Source: Rhodobacter sp. (GTDB taxonomy: Bacteria; Pseudomonadota; Alphaproteobacteria; Rhodobacterales; Rhodobacteraceae). From it: 56,596 nucleotides of DNA. Of this stretch, positions 49,801 to 56,596 are shown in pieces (position 1 is the stretch's first letter; the number at the start of each line of letters is the position of its first letter). The stretch is taken from positions 1 to 56,596 of the forward strand of contig PNJK01000016.1 in assembly GCA_013821825.1 (NCBI GenBank), written 5' to 3'. The translations under genes and the position numbers were made by a program. The notes beneath the pieces are model-generated. The model saw nothing but the letters and a program-made list of their open reading frames with translations, was not told the origin of the DNA and searched no databases.

Positions 49801-52319
49801 AGCGCGTTGATCCCGATCAGCGGGCCGGCCGGCGCGAGCTTCTTGGTCACCGACCGTTCCACCGGCCGGCCCGAACCTTCCGCGACACGGATCGTCACGC
49901 GCGCCTCCAGCGGGCGGTGCGGGTCATCGACCTCGGGCAGGAAGACCGGCAGGACGGCGGTTCCGGTCTGGTCGGTTTCTTCACCCTCCAGCGCGGCCAT
50001 CTGCGCGTTGAACGGCTGGTCATGGCGGCCAAAGACATATCCGGGGAAGGCCTCAAGCCCCTCGGCGGCGCGCAGCAGCACCTCGCCCTCGATCCGCAGG
50101 CCCGCGCCGGGCGCGCCGAACAGATAGCGCGCGGCTACGCTCAGATCGATGCTGGACGCGGTGCCGACCGACAGCGGCGTATCCGCCAAGGTCAGGCCGA
50201 AGTCGATCCGCTCCGGCAGGAAATCCTCCACCAGAAAGGTTTTCGACGCCAGCGCCCGGTCTTCCAGATCGGCGAACAATTCAAGCCGCCAGACCCCGCG
50301 CGGGGCGCCGCCGCTGATCGGCAGGGCAAAGACATGGCCACCCGCGCCCTGATCCTCGACCAGCTGGCGGGAGTATTCCACGCCGTCGGGCCGCAGCAGG
50401 ACCGCCGTCAGCGGCAGTCCCTCAACCGCCGCCGTCCGCGGGTCACGAGCGAGCGCGGTGACATAGACCGTCTCGCCGGCGCGATAAGCGCCGCGGTCGG
50501 TGGTCACGAAGACATCGACCGGCGGGGCGGCCTCGCGCCCCGCGACGCCGCGGTCCGACAGGTCGAACTCCGGGTCGGTCAGCGACAGGAAGGCGATATC
50601 CTTATCGCCCTCGCGCGCCACGATCATCGCGGGGGCGCTGCCCCCGGTGCCGCGGGTCAGACCCGCGTCAAAGCGGGTATAGCCCTGATCATCCGTCGTC
50701 GCCGTGCCAAGAACCGCGTTTGCGCGGTTCAGCAATTCCACCGTGATCCCAGGCTTGGCGCCCGCCGTGCCAAGGCTGCGCACAAAGACATGCAACCCGT
50801 CGACGCCGCTCATCGTGGTCAGGCCAAGGTCCGACACGACGAACCACTGCCAGGCTGCCGGCACCACATAGGGATCAACCCCGGGCACCGCCGCTTTCAG
50901 CGCGTAGATCCCGGCAGGCAGCCCTTCCAGCGCCTCGCCGATCGGCAGCCGGGTGGTCACGTCCTTGTTGACCTCCTGCCCGACGGTGGCCGTGCCATCC
51001 CACAGCTTTTCCCCCACGGTGTCGGTGAAATAGTATTCCGAATAGGTCTGGATCGGCGCGCCGAAGTAATAGTCCTGGATCGAGCGCAGCAGGTTCCGGT
51101 CGGTGACGCGGAACAGGGTCAGGTCCAGCTTTTCGGTGTTCACCGTCTCGACCGGGAGGGCCTTGTCCGCCGTGTTCGGCAGCACATAGCCCCGGCCCGG
51201 AAAGCGTACGCCCGGATTGCGGTCGCGGATGTATTGTGTGACCTTGACCGACTTGACCATGGATTGACCATCAGCGGCAGGCAACCCTTCGCGGAACGTG
51301 ACCGAATAGCGCTTGCCGTGTTCCACCCCGGTCACGCAAAGCTGCCGCCAGCCGCCGGCTTCCACGACCATTCCCGCGTCGGGCACCTGGACAAACGTCG
51401 AGTAATCCACCCCCGCCGCCGCAAGGTCTTCCGAGAAGGTCGCGCAGATGCGCGGGCGGGCCAGGTCGGACTGCACCGCCGTCTCGACGATGCGGAAGCC
51501 GTATTTGCCGATCGCCTCTTCCAGCGCCGCCTCGGTATCCGTCCGCGCCTGCAACGACTGCGCCAAACGCAGCGCCTGCACGGTGTCGCGGCCGCGTCCG
51601 TTGCGCTCCAGCGCGTCGGCAAGGATCACGAGGATCGAGTGGCGCAGGGCCGGATTCTCCGCCCGCAGATAGGCGTTCGTCGCCGACTGGAACGCCTGAT
51701 AGAAGAAATAGCCCGACTGGTTCTGATCGGTCTTCCCGGCCTCGATCTGCCGGCGCGCGAACTCGCCCCAGGTCGCGGCGTCATCGGTCAGGTTCAGCGC
51801 CGCCCCGGTGAAGGCCGCTGCCCCCGCCCAATCGCCGCGCGCTTCCGCCTCGGCGGCTGCCTGCAGGTGTTCCTCGGCCAGCCAGGGGCCGGTGGTGTGC
51901 TGGCGACCAAGGCCCACGGCCTGATCATACGCCGCCTGGATGTCCCAGTCCGGCAGGAACCCCAGTTCGGCCCGGCGGTCCTTCGCCGCCGCCCGCACCG
52001 CCGCATCGCCCTCGATCACGAAGGCCGAAAATGCGCCCTGGAAGAACTCTCCCGCACCTGGATTGTTCTTCACGAAGCAGGACCCGTTGCGGGTGTTGTA
52101 GACAAGGGCCGTGCAGCGCGCGTTGGTCAGGCAGGCCCTTTCGCAGGCTTCGATCGTGGTATCCAAGACCGAGGCGATGTCGCCCCCCGGCAGGTCCTGG
52201 TCCTGGGTCACCGCCACCCGCCGTTCGGGAATCAGATCCTGCGCCGCTGCCAGCCCGGAAATGCTGCCGAAAATGCCGGCGAATGCTGCCGCAAGGGCGG
52301 TTTCTTGAAACCAACGCAT
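46854..52319 (-). CDS. yfhM: Bacterial alpha-2-macroglobulin with N-terminal PAN domain
   Basis: A periplasmic or lipid-free secreted protease-trap protein, 1821 residues. A signal peptide (MRWFQETALAAAFAGIFGSI, cut before AQDL) is followed by a PAN/apple-like module (ACERACLTNARCTALVYNTR ... SCFVKN, about 45-95), then long tandem macroglobulin beta domains, a bait-like variable region and the thioester motif YGCTEQ near residue 1373. The alpha-helical thioester domain and a receptor-binding-like end complete it. The start at 52319 is set by GGGAGG eight bases upstream; the first ATG of the long ORF lacks a signal peptide in register. It would covalently trap attacking proteases while PBP1C repairs the wall. 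Confidence 0.92.
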   Translation of the reverse strand: MRWFQETALAAAFAGIFGSISGLAAAQDLIPERRVAVTQDQDLPGGDIASVLDTTIEACERACLTNARCTALVYNTRNGSCFVKNNPGAGEFFQGAFSAFVIEGDAAVRAAAKDRRAELGFLPDWDIQAAYDQAVGLGRQHTTGPWLAEEHLQAAAEAEARGDWAGAAAFTGAALNLTDDAATWGEFARRQIEAGKTDQNQSGYFFYQAFQSATNAYLRAENPALRHSILVILADALERNGRGRDTVQALRLAQSLQARTDTEAALEEAIGKYGFRIVETAVQSDLARPRICATFSEDLAAAGVDYSTFVQVPDAGMVVEAGGWRQLCVTGVEHGKRYSVTFREGLPAADGQSMVKSVKVTQYIRDRNPGVRFPGRGYVLPNTADKALPVETVNTEKLDLTLFRVTDRNLLRSIQDYYFGAPIQTYSEYYFTDTVGEKLWDGTATVGQEVNKDVTTRLPIGEALEGLPAGIYALKAAVPGVDPYVVPAAWQWFVVSDLGLTTMSGVDGLHVFVRSLGTAGAKPGITVELLNRANAVLGTATTDDQGYTRFDAGLTRGTGGSAPAMIVAREGDKDIAFLSLTDPEFDLSDRGVAGREAAPPVDVFVTTDRGAYRAGETVYVTALARDPRTAAVEGLPLTAVLLRPDGVEYSRQLVEDQGAGGHVFALPISGGAPRGVWRLELFADLEDRALASKTFLVEDFLPERIDFGLTLADTPLSVGTASSIDLSVAARYLFGAPGAGLRIEGEVLLRAAEGLEAFPGYVFGRHDQPFNAQMAALEGEETDQTGTAVLPVFLPEVDDPHRPLEARVTIRVAEGSGRPVERSVTKKLAPAGPLIGINALFDGVVAEGGDARFNLIAVDADEALTALPIKWSVVRVETDYQWYQSAGNWSWEPVVTRSPVAEGEAMLGSQPVEVSAPVQWGSYEILVERSDGGQSASSTAFYAGWYAAADASSTPDTLELSLDKAAYAPGETATLRIVPRAAGTALITVLSNRLVAMQAVEVTEGENLIKLPVTDEWGAGVYVTASVLRPMDVAAGRNPARALGLTHASIDPGARALSAVVEVAAEAAPRGPLDVAVKVDDVTAGETAYVTIAAVDVGILNLTGFKAPDPQDYYFGQRRLGVGIRDIYGRLIDGLNGTVGEVRSGGDAGAQARLQAPPPTEELVAYFTGPVTVGEDGYARASFDLPSFNGTVKVMAVAWTKTGVGQASAEVLVRDPVVVTASLPRFMAPGDSSRLLLEIVHATGPAGRMSLDVSALGMTLGAVPSGFDLGDKAKAVFEVPVTAGAVGIQTIDVSLTTPDGKVLKKTLTIPVQMNDPEVARVSRLELASGQSFTFDGDVFAGLVAGSGKATMAVGPLARLNAPGLLAALDRYPYGCTEQMTSRALPLLYFDEVARVMELKGAEDIQKRIDEAVAEILTNQASTGGFGLWGTDYGDFWLDAYVTDFLSRARAQGYAVPDLAFRNALANLRNQVNYAPDFDAGTNGGGEALAYALMVLAREGAAAVGDLRYYADVKGDDFSTPIAQAQLGAALASYGDQARADAMFRKAAAKVDALAGPDTERIWRADYGTRYRDAAALLTLAVEAGSTAVDREALTDRIATSGGNLSTQEATWALLAANALIDRPGADGITIDGAPADGPLVRVLDASAVTPVVVKNDGLDTTLTITTYGVPSEPEPAGGNGYAITRTYYTMSGEAVSLDGIAAGSRLVTVLEVTPFGYGEARLIVSDPLPAGFEIDNPNLISAGSTSELGWLDTLQDVQHSEFRQDRFLTAVDWRSDASFRLAYVVRAVSPGTFRHPAASVEDMYRPDFRARSETGTVTIAP

Positions 52320-52501
52320 TGAAAACGCCTCCCTGATGGATTGGCAGAAATGTCGCATGGCAGGGCGCGCACTGGCAAGGCCAGAGGCAAGCTGTCGCCG
52401 TTAAGTCTTGGTTCACTTTGGTCGGTCAGGGTAGTCGCGTAAACCAGACGTGCGGCGACTTTGCCTGCGCCCGGTAACAGGCAGAATGTCGGCTGGGGCG
52501 C
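52320..52501. other. Divergent promoter region
   Basis: These 182 bases lie between the macroglobulin gene and the hybrid kinase gene. Apart from the GGGAGG ribosome site at the left end, no element was identified. Confidence 0.4.
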
Positions 52502-55039
52502 ATGGATCTTTCGGAGCGGCTGATCAGGGAACGGCGTGCGCGGCTTGCGGCCGAACGCCAGCTGGAACAGAAAAGCCGCGAACTCTTCGCGGCCAATGAA
52601 AAGCTGGCGATCCACGCCCGGTCCTTGTCCGACCAGATCGTCGAACAGCGCCAGGCCGTCCGCTCCGCCCTGTCCGAGGCGGAGGTGCTGAAAGGCCAGA
52701 ACCTGCGCTATTTGGCCGATCTTGACCGCGCGCATACCCAGGCCGTCATGGCGGAACGCAGGCTGTGGGATTCGGTCAACACCATCCGCGACGGGTTCGC
52801 CGTGTTTGACGGCGCGATGCGGATGGTCACGGCGAACCGGGCCTGGCTTGCAGCCTTTCACGGCCAGACAATCGCGCCCGGCATTCCCTACGCCGACATG
52901 GTCGGGCTGATCGCCACGTCAAGCACGCTCGATCTCGGGGCAGAAACGGCCGAGGGGTTCGTCGCCCGCATGCTGGAACGGGTCGAGTCCGATCCGATCG
53001 AACCCGTCACCCTGAAATTCCGCAATGGCACCTGGGTCAAGCTGCAGGACCACCGTGCCCGCGACGGCGACCTTGTCTGCCTCGCGGTTGATATCACCGA
53101 CCAGATGCGTATCTGGGCCGCGATCGACGCGTTGCCCGACGGCTTTGTCCTTTTCGACCGGGAGGAACGTCTTTTGACCTGCAACAAGCGCTACCGCGAG
53201 CTATTCCCCGACAGTGCACCGATGATGCAACCCGGGGTCACCTTCGAACAGCTGCTACGCTTCGGTCTCGGCAATGGTCACGTCCCCGAGGCTGTGGGCC
53301 GCGAAGAGGAATGGCTTGCAGATCGGATGACCCAGTTCCGCGACGCCGATGCCGCGACCGAAACCGGCCTTTCCGGCGGTCGCACCATCATCGAAAGCGA
53401 CCACGCCACGCCGGACGGTGGCCGCGTGGGTCTGCGGGTGGACATAACCCACCTGAAGGAACAGCAGATCGAGCTTGATGCCGCCCGCAAGGCCGCCGAA
53501 GCCGCGAACCGCGCCAAATCGGCCTTCCTTGCCAACATGAGCCACGAGATCCGCACCCCGATGAACGGCGTCGTCGGGATGGCGGAACTGCTGTGCGACA
53601 CCCAGCTTTCCGACGAACAGCGCCTGTTTGCCGAAACCATCCGGTCTTCGGGCGAGGCGCTGCTGGTGATCATCAACGACATCCTCGACTATTCCAAGAT
53701 CGAGGCCGAACGCCTGACACTGCGGCCGGAACCCTTCGATCTGGAACGCACGGTGCATGAGGTGACGATGCTCCTCCAGCCCCGCGCGCGCGAAAAGGGC
53801 ATCGATCTGATGATCGACTTCGACATGTTCCTGCCCACCCGCTTTGTCGGCGATCCGGGCCGGCTGCGGCAGGTGCTGACCAACCTGATCGGCAATGCGG
53901 TGAAATTCACCTCGTCCGGCCATGTGCTGACCCGGATCGTCGGCGTCGATTCCAGGGACGGCATGCAAACCCTGCACGTGACTGTCGAAGACACCGGCAT
54001 CGGCATCGCGCCGGAATACCTTGATCACATCTTTGGCGAATTCAATCAGGTCGAAGATGAACAGAACCGCAAGTTCGAAGGCACCGGCCTTGGGCTGGCG
54101 ATTACCCGTCGGCTGATCGAGCACATGGGCGGCGCGGTCTGGGTCGACAGCAAGCTTGGCGAAGGCGCCAGCTTCGGGTTCCGTGTATCGCTGCCGGTGG
54201 CCGAGGATGCGGGGCCGGTTCAGATACCGGTCGCGGTGCGCCGGGTACTGGCCGTGGATGACCAGTTCATCAACCGCACCATCCTGGAACGCCAGCTTGC
54301 TCCCTGCGGCATCACCGTCACGCTCTGCCGCTCGGGCGCCGAAGCGCTGGAGCGGCTGGCCTCGGATCCTGCCTATGACGTGGTCCTGACCGATCACTCC
54401 ATGCCGGAGATGGACGGCCCTGCATTGCTGCACCACATCCGCGCGGCGGGCCATGTGCTGCCAGTGATCCTGCTCAGCTCCAACTCCACCAGCCTCGGGG
54501 CAGAGGCCGCCGAGTTCTCGGCCATCCTGCAAAAGCCGGTGCTGCGGTCCGATCTCTATCGCCGTCTGCAGGCCCTGACCGCCCCGGCACCGATTGAAAT
54601 CGCGGACCCCGTTACCGTAGCCGCCGGGGATCTGCGGCAGATGCGGGTGCTGGCGGCGGAAGACAACCGCACCAACCAGCTGGTTTTCCAGAAGATAGTC
54701 CGCAATCTGGATATCGAACTGGTCTTCGCCGACAATGGCCGCATCGCGGTCGAGCTTTACCAGTCGTTCCGGCCCGACCTGATATTCATGGACATCTCCA
54801 TGCCCGAGATGGACGGCAAGGACGCCGCCCGTGCCATCCGCGCGCTGGAGGGAAAGGGGGTGCGTGTTCCCATCGTGGCCCTGACCGCGCATGCGATGGA
54901 CGGCGACGCGGAAGACATCCTTGCCGCCGGGATCGACCGTTACCTGACAAAGCCCCTGCGCAAGACAGCGATCGAGGGCGCGCTGACGGAATTCTGCCCC
55001 GCCACCGCGCGGCTGCCACAGGCCGAAGACGCAGCCTGA
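52502..55039 (+). CDS. Soluble hybrid sensor histidine kinase with two receiver domains
   Basis: An 845-residue signalling kinase without membrane segments. Residues 5-90 form a coiled coil (RLAAERQLEQKSRELFAANE). Two PAS-like domains follow (about 92-200 and 203-320), the second preceded by WAAIDALPDGFVLFD. The phospho-accepting His348 is in NMSHEIRTPMNG. The ATPase domain has NLIGNAVKF, DTGIGIAP and GTGLGLAI. The first receiver (about 580-690, VLAVDDQFINR, LTDHSMPEMDG) and the second (about 715-830, VLAAEDNRTNQ, FMDISMPEMDG, ALTAHAM) each keep Asp and Lys. No partner regulator is adjacent, so it probably feeds a histidine phosphotransfer protein. The cytoplasmic location suggests an internal or diffusible signal. 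Confidence 0.92.
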   Translation: MDLSERLIRERRARLAAERQLEQKSRELFAANEKLAIHARSLSDQIVEQRQAVRSALSEAEVLKGQNLRYLADLDRAHTQAVMAERRLWDSVNTIRDGFAVFDGAMRMVTANRAWLAAFHGQTIAPGIPYADMVGLIATSSTLDLGAETAEGFVARMLERVESDPIEPVTLKFRNGTWVKLQDHRARDGDLVCLAVDITDQMRIWAAIDALPDGFVLFDREERLLTCNKRYRELFPDSAPMMQPGVTFEQLLRFGLGNGHVPEAVGREEEWLADRMTQFRDADAATETGLSGGRTIIESDHATPDGGRVGLRVDITHLKEQQIELDAARKAAEAANRAKSAFLANMSHEIRTPMNGVVGMAELLCDTQLSDEQRLFAETIRSSGEALLVIINDILDYSKIEAERLTLRPEPFDLERTVHEVTMLLQPRAREKGIDLMIDFDMFLPTRFVGDPGRLRQVLTNLIGNAVKFTSSGHVLTRIVGVDSRDGMQTLHVTVEDTGIGIAPEYLDHIFGEFNQVEDEQNRKFEGTGLGLAITRRLIEHMGGAVWVDSKLGEGASFGFRVSLPVAEDAGPVQIPVAVRRVLAVDDQFINRTILERQLAPCGITVTLCRSGAEALERLASDPAYDVVLTDHSMPEMDGPALLHHIRAAGHVLPVILLSSNSTSLGAEAAEFSAILQKPVLRSDLYRRLQALTAPAPIEIADPVTVAAGDLRQMRVLAAEDNRTNQLVFQKIVRNLDIELVFADNGRIAVELYQSFRPDLIFMDISMPEMDGKDAARAIRALEGKGVRVPIVALTAHAMDGDAEDILAAGIDRYLTKPLRKTAIEGALTEFCPATARLPQAEDAA

Positions 55040-55167
55040 CCGAAGTCCAGCCCGCTTTGCGAAGACCCTTGCACCATTGGGCGGAAGACAGGGGCGAAAC
55101 CCCAACGCGTTTTCCAAGCCCTTGAAATCGTGCATTCTGCTCAAATGCCTCAGCGCGGGACGTTCTC
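55040..55167. other. Convergent spacer
   Basis: These 128 bases lie between the ends of the hybrid kinase gene and recQ. No clear terminator or ORF was identified. Confidence 0.35.
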
Positions 55168-56596
55168 TTACGCTTCGCGCAGCACCGCAAGAAAGGCCTC
55201 GCCGAACCGTTCTGCCTTCAACTCTCCCATGCCCTGGATCGCCTGCAATTCGGACAAGGTCGAAGGCTGCCTCTCGGCTATCTGGCGCAGGGTGGAATGG
55301 GTGCAGCTCAGGTATTTCCCGGTCCCGTTCTCCCCTCGTGACAGCTGAAGCTGCGCCTCGGCCAGCCGGTCGAACACGGCCCCCTCGGGTTTGCCCACCA
55401 GCCGCATCCGCGACGGATGCAGGCTTTCGGCCGCGCCGTTGATGACCTCCAGAAACGCGGACCCGTAGCTTTCCAGCTTCTTCGCCCCAACCCCGGTGAT
55501 GCCGGCCAACTGGTCCAGGTTGCAGGGCCTGCGTTCGGCCATCTCGATCAGGGTCTTGTCGGGAAAGACCACATAGGCCGGTACGTTCTGCGCTTCGGCG
55601 AGCGCCCGGCGGCGGGCTTTCAAGAGCGACAGAAGGCCAGCATCCTCGTCCGCGACCTGGGTCCGCACCGCCTCTCGGTCGCCCGCCGCAGCCACGGTAT
55701 CGCGGCGCAACGTCACCTGCGCCTCGCCACGCAGGATCGGGCGCGCGGCGTCGGTCATCCGCAGGGCACCGTGTCGGTCAGGGTCGGGGCGGACAAGGTC
55801 CTGACCCATCATCTGCCGGAAGACCGCCCCCCAGGCCGCCTTGGACATATCCCGCCCGACCGCATAGGTCGGCAACTGGTCGTGCCCCCGCTCGCGGACC
55901 TTGGCGGTGGCGTTGCCGGTCAGGATGTCGATCAGGTGGCCGGCGCCGAACCATTCACCGGTCCGCAGGATCGCCGACAGGGCCTTCCGCACCGCCTCCG
56001 TCGCGTCGAAAAGCTGCGCGGGCCGGTCGCAGAGGTCGCAATTGCCGCAAGGCTCGGCCACTTCGCCGAAATAGCCAAGCAGGACCTGACGGCGGCACTT
56101 CAGCGCCTCGGCCAGGCCCAGAAGCGCGTTCAGGCGGGCGTGGTCGGCAGCCTTGCGGTCGGGCGGAGCAGGGCTTTCGTCGATCTGGCTGCGCCGCAGG
56201 CGGATGTCGTCGGGGCCGTAGAGCGTGAGGGTCTCGGCCGGGCTGCCATCCCGGCCGGCGCGGCCGATTTCCTGATAGTAGCCCTCGATCGACTTCGGCA
56301 GGTCGGCATGGGCGACCCAGCGGATGTCGGGCTTGTCGATCCCCATTCCGAAGGCGACGGTGGCCACGACGATCAGCCCATCCTCGCGCTGAAAGCGGAC
56401 CTCGACCTGCCGCCGCGCCTCGGCCTCCATCCCGCCGTGGTAGGCGACCGAGGGGTGGCCGACCTCACGCAGGGCCTGGGACAGCACTTCGGTCTTTGCC
56501 CGCGTGCCGCAATAGACGATGCCCGACTGGCCCTTGCGCGCAGCGGCAAAGCGCAGGACCTGTTCGCGCGGGCCGGACTTTACCGCGAAGGCGAGG
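55168..56596 (-). CDS. recQ: ATP-dependent DNA helicase RecQ, C-terminal part
   Basis: The 3' portion (about 475 residues) of a RecQ 3'-5' helicase; the first helicase lobe with the Walker motifs lies beyond the right edge. Visible are the second lobe (GIVYCGTRAKTEVL; VVATVAFGMGIDKPDIRWVA; YYQEIGRAGRDG), the zinc-binding Cys cluster (ending EPCGNCDLC), the RQC winged helix, a first HRDC domain (KTLIEMAERRPCNLDQLAGI) and a second partial HRDC/HhH repeat (TLRQIAERQPSTLSELQAIQ). Two HRDC-like units occur in some alphaproteobacterial RecQ proteins. The helicase processes stalled forks and recombination intermediates. Confidence 0.93.
   Translation of the reverse strand, partial: LAFAVKSGPREQVLRFAAARKGQSGIVYCGTRAKTEVLSQALREVGHPSVAYHGGMEAEARRQVEVRFQREDGLIVVATVAFGMGIDKPDIRWVAHADLPKSIEGYYQEIGRAGRDGSPAETLTLYGPDDIRLRRSQIDESPAPPDRKAADHARLNALLGLAEALKCRRQVLLGYFGEVAEPCGNCDLCDRPAQLFDATEAVRKALSAILRTGEWFGAGHLIDILTGNATAKVRERGHDQLPTYAVGRDMSKAAWGAVFRQMMGQDLVRPDPDRHGALRMTDAARPILRGEAQVTLRRDTVAAAGDREAVRTQVADEDAGLLSLLKARRRALAEAQNVPAYVVFPDKTLIEMAERRPCNLDQLAGITGVGAKKLESYGSAFLEVINGAAESLHPSRMRLVGKPEGAVFDRLAEAQLQLSRGENGTGKYLSCTHSTLRQIAERQPSTLSELQAIQGMGELKAERFGEAFLAVLREA

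Noticed and set aside
1-56596. tRNA, rRNA, CRISPR array, prophage, integrase/attachment sites
   Set aside because: None was recognised. No regularly spaced direct repeats, cloverleaf-forming segments or integrase motifs were seen in the intergenic regions that I read.

Overview
The window comes from a GC-rich alphaproteobacterium, most likely a member of the Rhodobacterales (Rhodobacter/Paracoccus-like). The reasons are the strong G/C third-position bias, the nasT-nasS-nrt-nirB-nirD-nasA-cobA gene order, a regulator closely resembling FnrL without its iron-sulfur ligands, a serB / serC-serA head-to-head pair with a serC-type leader, and genes typical of that order (DUF2585, a fused ProW permease). 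No rRNA, tRNA or CRISPR array was seen.

Layout. 1-310: an IS5-type transposase scrap. 328-4323: a glycine betaine/proline-type ABC importer (binding protein, ATPase, fused double permease). 4462-17117 (minus strand): the assimilatory nitrate/nitrite block. It starts with the NasT-NasS sensor pair, followed by an RNA leader with ANTAR-type hexaloop hairpins and an intrinsic terminator, then the nitrate ABC importer, NADH nitrite reductase NirBD, nitrate reductase NasA and a SUMT methylase for siroheme. 17256-27709: a stress/oxygen-limitation island with cfa, two Crp/Fnr regulators, hsp20, two APH-like proteins (one fused to a P-loop kinase), a three-BON protein, a ribosome-hibernation/cold-shock fusion, a CBS protein, a PRPP-synthetase paralogue, DUF2267 and a host-attachment (baeRF-like) protein. 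Four well-formed Fnr/Dnr-type boxes (TTGAY-N4-RTCAA) lie in the promoter regions of this island, three of them in divergent promoters. 27.8-30.4 kb: a gene graveyard with dctR and dctP remnants joined head to head and dctQ fused to a nirK copy carrying a nonsense codon. 30.4-34.1 kb: a kynureninase-like enzyme, then aldo/keto reductase, VOC protein and zapE. 34.1-36.7 kb: a truncated alternative oxidase, a TSUP transporter, a GNAT enzyme and serB. 36.7-39.7 kb: serC leader, serC and serA. 39.7-44.6 kb: a DMSP-lyase-family cupin, a PP2A-like phosphatase, DUF2585, an MFS transporter and a thiolase. 44.6-52.3 kb: pbpC and a very large alpha-2-macroglobulin. 52.5-55.0 kb: a soluble hybrid histidine kinase. 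55.2 kb to the end: the 3' part of recQ.

How it fits together. In the nas block NasS (cytoplasmic nitrate sensor) would hold NasT. When nitrate releases NasT, it should bind the hexaloop RNA ahead of nrtA and let polymerase pass the terminator, turning on uptake and reduction of nitrate to ammonium. In the island both regulators keep the E-x-x-S-R recognition helix of FNR, which matches the boxes. The targets (membrane cyclopropanation, small heat-shock protein, ribosome hibernation, PRPP supply, CBS/BON/DUF2267 proteins) resemble a persistence programme for low oxygen or nitrosative conditions. The decayed dct/nirK segment beside it suggests loss of a denitrification step and of a C4-dicarboxylate TRAP uptake locus.

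The most rewarding places for follow-up are the nas leader (three A1/G4 hexaloops, the third mutually exclusive with the terminator), the Fnr-box island with its possible thermosensor at hsp20, and the dct-nirK wreckage.
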